Positions 27,585 to 35,762 of a stretch of DNA of 64,000 nt are shown here, one piece after another. The position numbers and the translations under genes were made by a program. The notes beneath the pieces were generated by a model, which was given only the letters and a program-made list of their open reading frames with translations, had not been told where the DNA came from and did not search any database. Source of the stretch: Candidatus Didemnitutus sp. (lineage in GTDB: Bacteria; Verrucomicrobiota; Verrucomicrobiia; Opitutales; Opitutaceae); assembly GCA_017991595.1 (NCBI GenBank), contig JAGOQJ010000001.1, positions 792,410 to 856,409 on the forward strand, written 5' to 3'. Within the stretch, counting starts at the first letter, position 1; the number at the start of each line of letters is the position of its first letter.

Positions 27585-28835
27585 ATGCTCCAAGGTCTGT
27601 TGGATTTCTTCTCCACGACTGGATTCGCCCTCCTGACGTGGAAAATGCTCGTGATGTGGGCCGTCGCCGGCGTCTTGCTCTGGCTCGCCATCGCCAAGGG
27701 ATTCGAGCCGCTGTTGCTCGTGCCCATCGCGTTCGGCGCGCTGGTCGCAAACCTGCCGACGCGCGGCGTCATCACGAGCGATTTGAAGCCCAACGGAGTC
27801 TATGAGACGGCCACCTTCACGATTGAGGGTCGGCCGGTGGAGGCTCACGCGGCCGCGCCGGCGGAAGCCGGCGTGCCGCCCGTGCAAAAGCTGAAGGTGG
27901 AACGTGTCGAAGGCGGGCTCTACGATTTCATCTCGCAGGGCGTGAAGCTCGAGTTGTTCCCGCCGCTGATTTTCCTCGGCGTGGGGGCGCTCACGGACTT
28001 CGGCCCGCTCATCGCCATGCCGCGCACGCTGCTGCTCGGCGCGGCGGCGCAGATGGGCCTGTTCGTCACCTTCATGGGGGCCACGCTGCTCGGCTTCACG
28101 TCGAAGCAGGCCGCCTCCATCGGCATCATCGGTGGCGCGGACGGCCCAACGGCGATCTTCCTCACCAACAAGCTCGCGCCTGAACTGCTCGGTGCGGTCG
28201 CGGTCGCGGCCTACAGTTACATGTCGCTCGTGCCGCTGATCCAACCGCCGATCATGCGCCTGTTCACGACGGACAAGGAGCGCAAGATCCGCATGAAGTC
28301 CCTGCGCAAGGTCTCCAAGCTGGAGAAGCTGCTGTTCTCCGTCGCGGTGATGGTCATCTGCATCCTGCTCGTGCCGGACGCCTCCGCGTTGATCGCGATG
28401 CTGATGTTGGGCAATTTCCTCCGCGAATGCGGCGCCACCGAGCGACTCGTGAAGGCGGCGCAGAACGAGATCATCAACGTCCTCACGATCTTCCTCGGCA
28501 CCGCCGTGGGCATCACGATGGCGGCCGAGACCTTCCTCGCGCCGGCGACCCTCAAGATCATCGTGCTCGGCGTCGTCGCTTTCGGCGTCTCGACCGCCAG
28601 CGGCGTGCTCGGAGCGAAGCTGATGAATTGGCTGAGCCCGAACAATCCGGTGAATCCGCTCATCGGCTCCGCCGGCGTCTCGGCCGTGCCGATGGCCGCG
28701 CGCGTCTCGCACGTCGAGGGACAGAAATACGATTCGGGCAATTACCTGCTGATGCACGCCATGGGACCGAATGTGGCCGGCGTGATCGGCACCGCGGTCG
28801 CGGCGGGTTATTTCCTGTCGACGCTCGCCCGCTGA
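27585..28835 (+). CDS. mmdB: Na+-translocating decarboxylase beta subunit (OadB/MmdB)
   Basis: A 416-residue polytopic membrane protein that decarboxylates carboxybiotin and exports Na+. Family motifs are unmistakable: LLLWLAIAKGFEPLLLVPI-like start, GVGALTDFGPLIA, GIIGGADGPTAIFL, AYSYMSLVPLIQPP and NPLIGSAGVSAVPMAAR. Residues about 60-110 form a polar, Pro/Ala/Glu-rich insert between the first membrane segments and the conserved FPPLIFLGVGALTDF block. ATG 27585 lies just after the gamma stop; a longer in-frame reading overlaps the gamma gene and is not conserved. Confidence 0.95.
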   Translation: MLQGLLDFFSTTGFALLTWKMLVMWAVAGVLLWLAIAKGFEPLLLVPIAFGALVANLPTRGVITSDLKPNGVYETATFTIEGRPVEAHAAAPAEAGVPPVQKLKVERVEGGLYDFISQGVKLELFPPLIFLGVGALTDFGPLIAMPRTLLLGAAAQMGLFVTFMGATLLGFTSKQAASIGIIGGADGPTAIFLTNKLAPELLGAVAVAAYSYMSLVPLIQPPIMRLFTTDKERKIRMKSLRKVSKLEKLLFSVAVMVICILLVPDASALIAMLMLGNFLRECGATERLVKAAQNEIINVLTIFLGTAVGITMAAETFLAPATLKIIVLGVVAFGVSTASGVLGAKLMNWLSPNNPVNPLIGSAGVSAVPMAARVSHVEGQKYDSGNYLLMHAMGPNVAGVIGTAVAAGYFLSTLAR

Positions 28836-28866
28836 GCGCCGGGCTTCCGCGCCCCTCCACCGGAAG

Positions 28867-29652
28867 ATGAACGCCCTTGCCGCCACGCTCCTCGCCGAAC
28901 CGCCGATCGCGCTGGCGCCGGGGAAGTGGCGTCTGCAGCGCCGGACGGTCGTCGAGAGCACCATGGCACTGGCACGCGATTGGCCGGCGTGGTCGGCGGT
29001 CGTGGCCGACGAGCAGACCGCCGGACGCGGCCAGCTGAGCCGGCGGTTCGTGTCGGATTGCGGCGGCGTGTATCTCACGGCGGTGTTGCCCTACGGAGGC
29101 GACCCGCTGGCGGCGCGCGGCTTCGCGCTCGCCGTGGGTTGGGCACTGCGGGAGGCGTTGCGCGAACTCGGTGTGGACGGCGTGCGGCTGAAGTGGCCGA
29201 ACGATCTGATGATCGGACGCGGCAAAGTCGGCGGCATTCTTGTCGAACAGGGTCGGCGCGACACGTTGCTTGTCGGTGTCGGGCTCAACGTCACGAACCA
29301 GCCGTGGAGAGCGGCTCCCGAGTTGGCCGGCATCGCCGGCACGCTGGGCGAGGCTGCGGAAGGCGGGCGCTCGTGTCTCCCGGACAAGGAGGCGCTCATC
29401 GCAGCGCTGCTCAATGGCATCGCGCGGGCGCACGGAGAATTCGCTCGGTGCGGTTTGGCCGGATTGAGGTCACCGCTAAATGAGTGCTGGGGCGGCGTGC
29501 GGGCGGTGGAACTGACGCTCGTGGGCGGCCGGCCGCCGGTGCGCGGGGACTTCCTTGGCATCGACGAGCAGGGCGCGTTGCATCTGCAGGTGGATACGGG
29601 CCTCTCGGTCGTGATCGCCGCGCATCACGTGGAGCGGTTGCGCGAGATTTAG
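28867..29652 (+). CDS. birA: biotin--[acetyl-CoA-carboxylase] ligase
   Basis: A 261-residue biotin protein ligase lacking the N-terminal repressor helix-turn-helix, so a class I enzyme. It has the biotinyl-AMP loop GRGQLSRRF (53-61), KWPNDLMIG, GGILVEQG and a short C-terminal SH3-like domain. It attaches biotin to carrier lysines. Placing it last in the cluster, 31 nt after the beta subunit, strongly suggests its main client is the carrier protein at 26736. Confidence 0.93.
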   Translation: MNALAATLLAEPPIALAPGKWRLQRRTVVESTMALARDWPAWSAVVADEQTAGRGQLSRRFVSDCGGVYLTAVLPYGGDPLAARGFALAVGWALREALRELGVDGVRLKWPNDLMIGRGKVGGILVEQGRRDTLLVGVGLNVTNQPWRAAPELAGIAGTLGEAAEGGRSCLPDKEALIAALLNGIARAHGEFARCGLAGLRSPLNECWGGVRAVELTLVGGRPPVRGDFLGIDEQGALHLQVDTGLSVVIAAHHVERLREI

Positions 29653-29690
29653 GGCGGTTTAAGGTTAACGGGGATCGCTCGGTTGGAAAG

Positions 29691-29714
29691 GTAGCGGCAC
29701 TCGTCCCGAGCGCC
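29691..29714 (+). repeat. GTAG-headed REP-like element, left copy
   Basis: Begins GTAGCGGC, then hairpin CTCG-TCC-CGAG and closes with CGCC. It forms an inverted pair with 29730-29753, 15 nt apart, between the convergent birA and pnp genes. This is the usual place for REP/BIME elements. Confidence 0.6.
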
Positions 29715-29729
29715 ACGCGCAAGAACGAT

Positions 29730-29753
29730 GGCCGTCGGGACGACGGCCGCTAC
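29730..29753 (-). repeat. GTAG-headed REP-like element, right copy
   Basis: Read on the minus strand it begins GTAGCGGC, followed by a perfect hairpin (GGCCGTCG-TCC-CGACGGCC). Head and loop match the left copy, and stem differences are mostly compensated, so the structure is conserved. Confidence 0.6.
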
Positions 29754-29854
29754 CCTTGGCGAAGGATACTTTTTGCGCCGCACCGGAATCTGGCTGGGCT
29801 AGCATGATGTTCCGTCTGCGCGGCCTTGGTGCGGGCGGGCCCGGATTCCGGGCA

Positions 29855-29884
29855 GAAAAAAGCCGCGACTCGCGTCGCGGCTTG
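29855..29884 (-). terminator. rho-independent terminator of pnp
   Basis: On the minus strand a 9-bp stem AGCCGCGAC / GTCGCGGCT with a 4-nt loop runs into six T residues, about 50 nt past the pnp stop. A further 15-nt palindrome (29839-29853) lies beyond it. Confidence 0.85.
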
Positions 29885-29933
29885 AAGAGGAGGCGGCTCA
29901 GGGCGGTCGCGCAGGCAACCGTCTTGGCCGGGA

Positions 29934-32141
29934 TCAGGACTGGGCGGGCGCTTCGGGCGCGGCCGGGGCCTCGCCGGCAGGGGCGGCTTCGGCCTGGGGC
30001 TTCTGCGCCTCGAGGTCCTTCATCGCGGCCTTGCGGCTGAGGCGGACCTTGCCGGAACGCTCGTCGATGCCGACGCACTTCACCGTGATGGAGTCGCCGA
30101 CCTTGACGACGTCCTCGGTGCGGCGCACGCGGAAGTCCGCGAGCTCCGAGATGTGCACGAGGCCTTCCTTGCCCGGGAGACATTCGACGAAGGCGCCGAA
30201 CTCCTTGGTGCCGGTGACGCGGCCGGTGTAGATCTTGCCGATCTCGATCTGGGCGCCGCCGCCGCAGAGGGCGTCGATCTCCTGCACGGCGCGGTTCATC
30301 GCGTCGGCGTTGTTGGAGTAGATGAACACCTTGCCGGAGTCGTCCTCGGCGATGTCGATCTGCGCGCCGGTCGTCTCGGTGATGCGGCGAATCGTCTTGC
30401 CGCCGGGCCCGATGAGCAGGCCGATCTTCTCGGGATCGATCTGGATCGTCTGGATGCGCGGGGCGTATTGGCTGAGGTCCTTGCGGGGGGCCGGGAGGGA
30501 GGCGAGCATCGTCTTCAGGATCTCGATGCGGGCGTCGCGCGCCTGGAAGATCGCGGTCTTGGCGATCTCGAAGGGGAGACCCTTGATCTTGAGGTCGAGC
30601 TGGAAGCCCGTGATGCCCTTGGTGGTGCCGGCGAGCTTGAAGTCCATGTCGCCGAAGTGGTCTTCCTCACCGAGGATGTCGGTGATGGTGGTCCACTTGG
30701 TGATGGAGCCATCGGGGCCGTTCTCAGTCATGAGGCCGCAGGAGATGCCGGCGACGGGCGCGATGATCGGCACGCCGGCGTCCATGAGGGCGAGGCAGCC
30801 GCCGCAGATCGAGGCCATCGAGGTCGAGCCGTTGGAGGCCATGATCTCGGAGACGACGCGGATGGAGTAGGGGAACACGTCCTCGGGCGGGAGCACCGGG
30901 ACGAGCGAACGCTCGGCGAGGGCGCCGTGGCCGATTTCGCGGCGGCCGGGGCCGATGAAGCGGCCGGCTTCGCCGACGGAGAACGGCGGGAAGTTGTAGT
31001 GGAGGATGAAGGACTTCGAGGTCGGACCGCCGGTGAGGCCGTCCATGTCCTGCGCTTCCTTCGTGGGCCCGAGGGTGACGAGGGCGATGTTCTGGGTGTC
31101 GCCGCGCTGGAACATGGCGGAGCCGTGCACGCGGGGGAGGACGCCGACTTCGGCGCGAAGCGGGCGGAGCGACTTGGCGTCGCGGCCGTCGGAGCGCACG
31201 CCCTTGGCGAGCACGGTCTGGCGGTAGGCGACGTATTGGAGATCCTCGAACACGACGTTCAGGTCGACGTCGGTGAACTTGCCTTCGCCGAGCTCGGCGA
31301 GGAGGGCGGCCTTGGCTTCCTCCTTGAGCACCTTGACGGCGGCGGAGCGGGCGGCCTTCTCCTTGCCGAAGATGGCATCGGAGATGCGCTGGGCGGGGAC
31401 GACGCGCTCAATGATGGCGCGGGCCTCGGGTGTGGCGCCGACGAGGGGGAAGGTGGCCTTCGGCTTGCCGGCGAGTTGGACGAGCTCCTTGATCGCGGCG
31501 ATGATGGGCTGGATGGCCTTCTGACCGAATTCGAGCGCCTCGACGAACTTCTCCTCGGAGATCTGATCCGCGGAGCCTTCGATCATGAGCATGTCCTTCT
31601 CGTTGCCGACGTAGATGAGGTCGAGGGCGGAGGAGAACATCTGCTCGATGGTCGGGTTGGCGACGAACTGGTCGTCGATCAACGCGACGCGGACGCAGCC
31701 GATCGGGCCGTTCCACGGGATGTCGGAGATGGCGAGGGCGGCGCTGGCGCCGTTGACCATCGCGATGTCGGAGTCGTGGATGAGGTCGGCCGAGAAGAGC
31801 TGGCCGATGATCTGCACTTCATTGAGGAAACCCTCGGGGAAGAGCGGGCGGCAGGGGCGGTCGCAGAGGCGGGAGATGAGGATCTCGCGCTCGGAGGGAC
31901 GGCCTTCGCGCTTGAAGTAGCCGCCCGGGAAACGGCCGGCGGCGGCGTATTTGTCGCGGTAGTCGACGGTCAGCGGGAAGAAGTCCTGGCCGGGGCGCAT
32001 GGTCTGCGCGGCGCAGGCGGTGACGAAGACGTTGGTCTCGCCGACATTGACGTTGACGGCGCCGCCCGCGAGCTGGGCGATGGAGCCGGTGGAGAACTTC
32101 ATGCCCAAACCGGGCACTTCGACGGTGTATTTCTGATTCAT
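29934..32141 (-). CDS. pnp: polyribonucleotide nucleotidyltransferase (PNPase)
   Basis: A 735-residue PNPase that degrades RNA 3'-to-5' with phosphate. It has two RNase PH domains (first about 10-230, with [25 protein letters not shown]; second about 330-550, with [15 protein letters not shown]), then a KH domain ([16 protein letters not shown]) and an S1 domain ([17 protein letters not shown]). A short Ala/Pro-rich tail ends the protein. ATG 32141 precedes the expected [16 protein letters not shown]. It follows rpsO, a common bacterial order, but a terminator at 32324 separates them. Confidence 0.97.
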   Translation of the reverse strand: MNQKYTVEVPGLGMKFSTGSIAQLAGGAVNVNVGETNVFVTACAAQTMRPGQDFFPLTVDYRDKYAAAGRFPGGYFKREGRPSEREILISRLCDRPCRPLFPEGFLNEVQIIGQLFSADLIHDSDIAMVNGASAALAISDIPWNGPIGCVRVALIDDQFVANPTIEQMFSSALDLIYVGNEKDMLMIEGSADQISEEKFVEALEFGQKAIQPIIAAIKELVQLAGKPKATFPLVGATPEARAIIERVVPAQRISDAIFGKEKAARSAAVKVLKEEAKAALLAELGEGKFTDVDLNVVFEDLQYVAYRQTVLAKGVRSDGRDAKSLRPLRAEVGVLPRVHGSAMFQRGDTQNIALVTLGPTKEAQDMDGLTGGPTSKSFILHYNFPPFSVGEAGRFIGPGRREIGHGALAERSLVPVLPPEDVFPYSIRVVSEIMASNGSTSMASICGGCLALMDAGVPIIAPVAGISCGLMTENGPDGSITKWTTITDILGEEDHFGDMDFKLAGTTKGITGFQLDLKIKGLPFEIAKTAIFQARDARIEILKTMLASLPAPRKDLSQYAPRIQTIQIDPEKIGLLIGPGGKTIRRITETTGAQIDIAEDDSGKVFIYSNNADAMNRAVQEIDALCGGGAQIEIGKIYTGRVTGTKEFGAFVECLPGKEGLVHISELADFRVRRTEDVVKVGDSITVKCVGIDERSGKVRLSRKAAMKDLEAQKPQAEAAPAGEAPAAPEAPAQS

Positions 32142-32323
32142 GGGATCTGACTTCGGATGCGCTCTGCCGGGGCCGCGCGAGGGCGGCGGGCGGAGCAGGA
32201 TTCTGACGATTGGCCGTTTCCGTTCGCCCCTTGAATCAGTGCCGAGATATTTCGGATTGCGGTCCCAGCGCAGCTGGGGCGGCAAGCGGAAATGTCCCGG
32301 TGAAACTGGTCGCGAGGCAAACA

Positions 32324-32351
32324 AAAGGCGGCCCGACGGAGGGCCGCCTTT
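32324..32351 (-). terminator. rho-independent terminator of rpsO
   Basis: On the minus strand an 11-bp stem AAAGGCGGCCC / GGGCCGCCTTT with a 6-nt loop is followed by TGTTTG, just after the rpsO stop. It may attenuate rather than fully stop read-through into pnp. Confidence 0.82.
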
Positions 32352-32363
32352 CGTGAAAGCGGG

Positions 32364-32627
32364 TTACTTGCGCAGGTTGAGCTTCTGGAGAAGCTCGTTG
32401 TATTTGGCGAGGTCTTCGCGCTTGAGGTAATCAAGCAGTTTGCGACGACGGCTCGCCATCTGGAGAAGGCCGCGGCGGCTGTGGAAATCCTTGCGATGCG
32501 TGCGCAGGTGCTCGGTCAAATGATTGATCCGGGCGGTGAGCAGCGCGATCTGGACGTCGCTGGAGCCGGTGTCCTTCTCGTGGACTTTGAACTGGGCGAT
32601 AACTTCGGACTTAACGGGTTGAGCCAT
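32364..32627 (-). CDS. rpsO: 30S ribosomal protein S15
   Basis: An 87-residue S15 of standard length. It carries the family core [20 protein letters not shown] and [21 protein letters not shown]15 binds 16S rRNA early in 30S assembly and in many bacteria represses its own mRNA by binding a leader structure. A leader with several hairpins precedes this gene. Confidence 0.97.
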   Translation of the reverse strand: MAQPVKSEVIAQFKVHEKDTGSSDVQIALLTARINHLTEHLRTHRKDFHSRRGLLQMASRRRKLLDYLKREDLAKYNELLQKLNLRK

Positions 32628-32661
32628 TTTGGTTTATGTTGTTGATGACGCGGTCGTTTTG

Positions 32662-32759
32662 GAGGCTTTCGCCTCGTGTCGCCCGCTTTTGGAGGGCCGA
32701 CGACACCGTTAGCGCCCGGTTGCCCGGACTGACCGTGGTGGGAACCTGCGACCAGCAGG
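32662..32759 (-). promoter_or_regulatory. rpsO: structured rpsO mRNA leader
   Basis: On the rpsO strand two hairpins are clear: GAGGC-GAAA-GCCTC (32662-32675), a GNRA tetraloop on a perfect 5-bp stem, and CCTGC-TGGTC-GCAGG (32745-32759). They lie 35-130 nt upstream of the start codon and are plausible parts of an S15 autoregulatory site. The hairpins are seen; the regulatory role is inferred. Confidence 0.45.
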
Positions 32760-32780
32760 CTCTCACTAACGCAAGACGGC

Positions 32781-32809
32781 ATTAACCAAGCCTGCGGCGT
32801 GCCGCGCAA
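32781..32809 (-). promoter_or_regulatory. rpsO: possible rpsO promoter
   Basis: TTGCGC (32809-32804) and GTTAAT (32786-32781) with a 17-nt spacer, about 155 nt upstream of the rpsO start. A moderate match to the -35/-10 consensus. Confidence 0.35.
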
Positions 32810-32893
32810 GCGCTAATTTTCGGGTGAGCCCAGTCGATGCGATGCGGTTCCGTGCGGGTCAGCCTGTGCCACGGCAGAATCAGGTCATTTGAC

Positions 32894-32919
32894 CACGGAT
32901 AACACGGATTATCACGGAT
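32894..32919. repeat. CACGGAT heptamer array
   Basis: Three exact CACGGAT copies (32894, 32903, 32913), spaced 9 and 10 nt. One of four intergenic arrays of this layout in the window. Confidence 0.7.
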
Positions 32920-33003
32920 GGGGCAGATTCGTTAAATCTTATCTGTCAGTGGAATCCCTGCCTAAAGATTCGCTCGGACGCGATACCGCCGGGAGCGGTC
33001 TGC

Positions 33004-33387
33004 CTAGCCGGCCCTCAGCGTCAGCCCCTTGATGCCGTCGCAGCCCGGGAGCTTCCGGAGTTTTTCGAGGATTTGCAGCCGGTGGTGGAAGAGCTCGTTG
33101 CGGACGACGGCGTGGGAGCAGAGGACGAGCAACTGCCCGCGTTCGACCGTGACCGGGTGCGAGTAGGTGGCGTTGGCGACTCCCACGAGCTCCGGCCACT
33201 TGGCGCGGATACTGTGTTCGAGCGAGTCGTGGCTGATGCGGTATTTCACCAGCAGTTCGTCGATCAGCTTGCCGAGGTCGCGGGTCGGCCGGGTGCGGGC
33301 GCGGCTCTCGTCCTCGGGCAGGTCCCGGAAGCCGGCGATGAGATTCTCCACCTCGTGGCTGAACTGCTTGGGCTCGTCGTGCGACAC
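33004..33387 (-). CDS. DUF721 (DciA-like) protein
   Basis: A 127-residue DUF721 protein. Conserved features are LGKLIDELLVKYRI, SIRAKWPELVG, TYSHPVTVERGQLLVLC and a C-terminal SHAVVRNELFHHRLQILEKL helix. Members of this family include DciA, the ancestral loader or recruiter of replicative helicase DnaB, so a replication role is possible. No ATG is available at the right place; GTG 33387 (VSHDEPKQF) is the likely start. It lies 23 nt after the ABC exporter gene and probably shares its transcript. Confidence 0.8.
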   Translation of the reverse strand: MSHDEPKQFSHEVENLIAGFRDLPEDESRARTRPTRDLGKLIDELLVKYRISHDSLEHSIRAKWPELVGVANATYSHPVTVERGQLLVLCSHAVVRNELFHHRLQILEKLRKLPGCDGIKGLTLRAG

Positions 33388-33410
33388 GGTCGGGACAGAA
33401 CAAGGATCAA

Positions 33411-35156
33411 TCAGGGCGCGGTCGATTGCCGGTCGTAGAGCGACTTGTAGAGGGCATTGCCGGCGTAGAGCGTGGCGTGGTCGCCCTGGGCCACGATGCG
33501 GCCCTTGTCGAAGACGAGGATCATGGACGCGTCGCGGATGGTGCTGAACCGGTGCGCGATGATGAGCACGGTCTTGCCGACAACCAGATGGCGGAGCGCG
33601 TCCTGCACCTTGGCCTCGCTCTCGGAGTCGAGCGCGCTGGTGGCTTCGTCGAGGATGAGGATGGGTGCGTTGCGGAGGAAGGCGCGGGCGATGGCGAGGC
33701 GTTGCTTCTGGCCGCCGGAGAGGAGGGCGCCGCGCTCGCCGACGATCGTGTCGTAGCCGGCGGGCATCTGCTCGATGAACTCGTGCGCGTGGGCGGCGCG
33801 GGCGGCGGCGACGATCTCCTCGCGGGTCGCGCCTTCGCGGCCGAGCGCGAGGTTTTGGAAGATGGTGTCGTTGAAGAGCACCGGGTCCTGCGAGACGAGG
33901 GCGATGTTGCGCCGGAGGTCGGCGAGGCGGAGATCGCGCACGTCGAGACCGTCGAGCGTCACGCGGCCGGTGACGGGATCGTAGAAGCGCGGCACGAGGT
34001 TGGCGAAGGTCGTCTTGCCCGCGCCGCTCGGGCCGACGAGCGCGCAGACGGTGCCGGCCGGGATGCGCACACTCACGTCGGTGAGCGCGGCGTTGTCCTC
34101 GTAGGCGAAGGAAACCTGCTCGAAGGCGAGGTCGCCGCGGAGCCAGCCAACGGCGACTGGGGTGGCGGGATCGGCGATGTTGACCGGCTCGTGCAGCACG
34201 GATTCGAGGCGTTCGAGGGAGGCGGCGCCGCGGTTGATCTCGCTGTTGAGGTAGCCGAGTTTCTTGATCGGTTCGTAGCAGAGATACAGCGCGGTGACGA
34301 CGGCGAGGAAGGTCTCCCAGCGCACGCCCGAGCTGTAGGCGAACACGAGCGTGGCGGCGATGCCGAAGGCGGAGAGCAACTCGATCGTCGGCGTGAGCGC
34401 CTGGGCGTATTTGACGATCTTCATCTGCCCGCGCACGAGGCCGGCGGTGCCGGCGGCGAAGCGGTCGGTCTCGCGTTGCTCCAGTCCGAAGGCGCGCACC
34501 TCGCGGGCGGCGGCGAGATTCTCGGTCAGGTGTGCGGACATGTCGCCGAGTTGGCTCTGCACCTGCTGCGCGCGCTTCACGACCTTCTTGCCGACGTAAT
34601 GGACGGGCAAGACGGTGAGTGGCACGACGGCGAGGCAGACGAGCACGATGAGCACGCCCTCGGCGCTGAAAGCTTGCCAGACGAGGAAGCCCAACGCGCC
34701 GAGCAGCGCCATGGGTTGCTTGATGCCGTCGTTGGCGATGAGCGAGAGCGTGAATTGCAGCTGCGCCGTGTCGGCCAGCCCGCGCGAGACGAGGTCGCCG
34801 CCCGAGCGGCGTTGCAGGTAGGAGAGGGGCAGGAGTTGGAGCTTGCGGAAGAAATCCAGCCGCACCGCCTCGAGGATGCGCACGCCCGTCAGCTGCACGT
34901 AATAGCTGTTGAGGTAACCGCTGACCGCGCGGAGCAGGAAGAGCACAGGCACGGCGGCGGCGACGAGCAGCACGTCGCTCATGGCCATCGGCGGGCCTTC
35001 GCGGTCGAAGATGGGCGGGAAGACGTATTTGATCAGCGTCGGCAGGCCGAGGCCGCTGGTGGCGCCGAAGAGCAACCCGTAGAAGATCGCTGCCCCCAAC
35101 GTGCCGCGCACACCGGCGAAGTAGCGGAGAAAGGGACGGAAGCGGCTGAGCGTCAT
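33411..35156 (-). CDS. ABC exporter, MsbA/half-transporter type
   Basis: A 581-residue fused permease-ATPase. Residues 1-320 form the six-helix exporter domain. Residues 340-581 are the ATPase, with Walker A GPSGAGKTTFANL, signature LLSGGQKQRLAIARA, Walker B ILILDEATSALD and H-loop LIIAHRFSTI. The layout matches MsbA-like lipid A or lipid flippases and multidrug exporters, working as a homodimer. The substrate cannot be told from sequence. ATG 35156 gives the full family N-terminus. Confidence 0.92.
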   Translation of the reverse strand: MTLSRFRPFLRYFAGVRGTLGAAIFYGLLFGATSGLGLPTLIKYVFPPIFDREGPPMAMSDVLLVAAAVPVLFLLRAVSGYLNSYYVQLTGVRILEAVRLDFFRKLQLLPLSYLQRRSGGDLVSRGLADTAQLQFTLSLIANDGIKQPMALLGALGFLVWQAFSAEGVLIVLVCLAVVPLTVLPVHYVGKKVVKRAQQVQSQLGDMSAHLTENLAAAREVRAFGLEQRETDRFAAGTAGLVRGQMKIVKYAQALTPTIELLSAFGIAATLVFAYSSGVRWETFLAVVTALYLCYEPIKKLGYLNSEINRGAASLERLESVLHEPVNIADPATPVAVGWLRGDLAFEQVSFAYEDNAALTDVSVRIPAGTVCALVGPSGAGKTTFANLVPRFYDPVTGRVTLDGLDVRDLRLADLRRNIALVSQDPVLFNDTIFQNLALGREGATREEIVAAARAAHAHEFIEQMPAGYDTIVGERGALLSGGQKQRLAIARAFLRNAPILILDEATSALDSESEAKVQDALRHLVVGKTVLIIAHRFSTIRDASMILVFDKGRIVAQGDHATLYAGNALYKSLYDRQSTAP

Positions 35157-35513
35157 GGGCCGCGGCAGAATCTAGAAACGCTCCGGGGTAATCCAGACGT
35201 AAATCACAGGCCGCGGCCCAGTCGGCCACGAGTGACCGGTAGCGATCACGGGCACTGCAAGCACCGCGGCGCCATGACTCCTTCCCGCACCTTTCGCGGT
35301 TGGCGCGCGTGACTGCGGCCGAATTCAGACCGCCGCCTCCGCTTCTCGGGATGCGCTGGCGCCAAATGCACCCGTGGGCGCCCACGCTGCGATCCGGATC
35401 CGACCGGCCGCCCAATGCGCCTGCCCGTCCGCGTGCCACGCTCACCACGCCACGCTCGCGTGCAGCGCCCACGCGCCCGTCCGCGCGCCGCGGTGCGTGG
35501 AACCGAAGCCAGT

Positions 35514-35534
35514 TTGTAGTCTATTAGACTACAA
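35514..35534. repeat. dyad repeat, copy 1 of pair B
   Basis: Arms TTGTAGTCT / AGACTACAA (9 bp, perfect) around an ATT centre. It has the same 3-nt centre and CT-ATT-AG core as the dyad at 3637, but different outer arms. Confidence 0.75.
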
Positions 35535-35554
35535 GTGTGATTTTTCACTCTCAG

Positions 35555-35579
35555 CTTTGTCATCTAATGGATGACAAAG
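35555..35579. repeat. dyad repeat, copy 2 of pair B
   Basis: Arms CTTTGTCATC / GATGACAAAG (10 bp, perfect) around TAATG. The core CT-AAT-GG corresponds to CT-AAT-AG with one T-G mismatch. AAT follows ATT within the pair, as in pair A. Confidence 0.75.
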
Positions 35580-35762
35580 TGCAGCCGCGATGCATGGGCT
35601 GGGCGGCTGGCGGTTGGCAGAGGGCGAGTGAGGTGGGCGCGGGCACGTTCAGTGATCGGCGGTGCGGACATCGGCGCGAACGTCGAGGGTGTCGCGCTGT
35701 CTCTTCACCAAAGCGTGGCCCGGCAAGCCGGCTGGCGATCGCTCGGCCTCGCCTCAACGGGC

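Larger units (their letters stand above)
32628..33003. other. intergenic region: rpsO leader/promoter and heptamer array
   Basis: About 375 bases between the leftward DUF721 gene and rpsO. Moving away from rpsO it holds a structured leader, a possible promoter near 32781-32809, an array of three CACGGAT heptamers (32894-32919), and a short hairpin (ACCGC...GCGGT) past the DUF721 stop. No credible gene is present. Confidence 0.6.
35157..35762. other. 606-bp intergenic region with dyad pair B
   Basis: No convincing gene; frames crossing it are shadows of GC-rich sequence. A weak GTAG-headed segment (35239) sits near the exporter start. The middle (35514-35579) is an A+T-rich block with two dyads flanking a small AGTG/CACT hairpin. 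This matches the layout at 3637-3721. The remainder is GC-rich and featureless. Confidence 0.6.

Noticed and set aside
30153..32150. Rightward frame over pnp
   Set aside because: Exact antisense of pnp with Asp/Gly/Val-rich low complexity and no recognised domain.
32894..32919. CACGGAT array as a CRISPR
   Set aside because: Repeat units are 7 nt with 2-3-nt gaps; no spacers of CRISPR length and no cas genes anywhere in the window.
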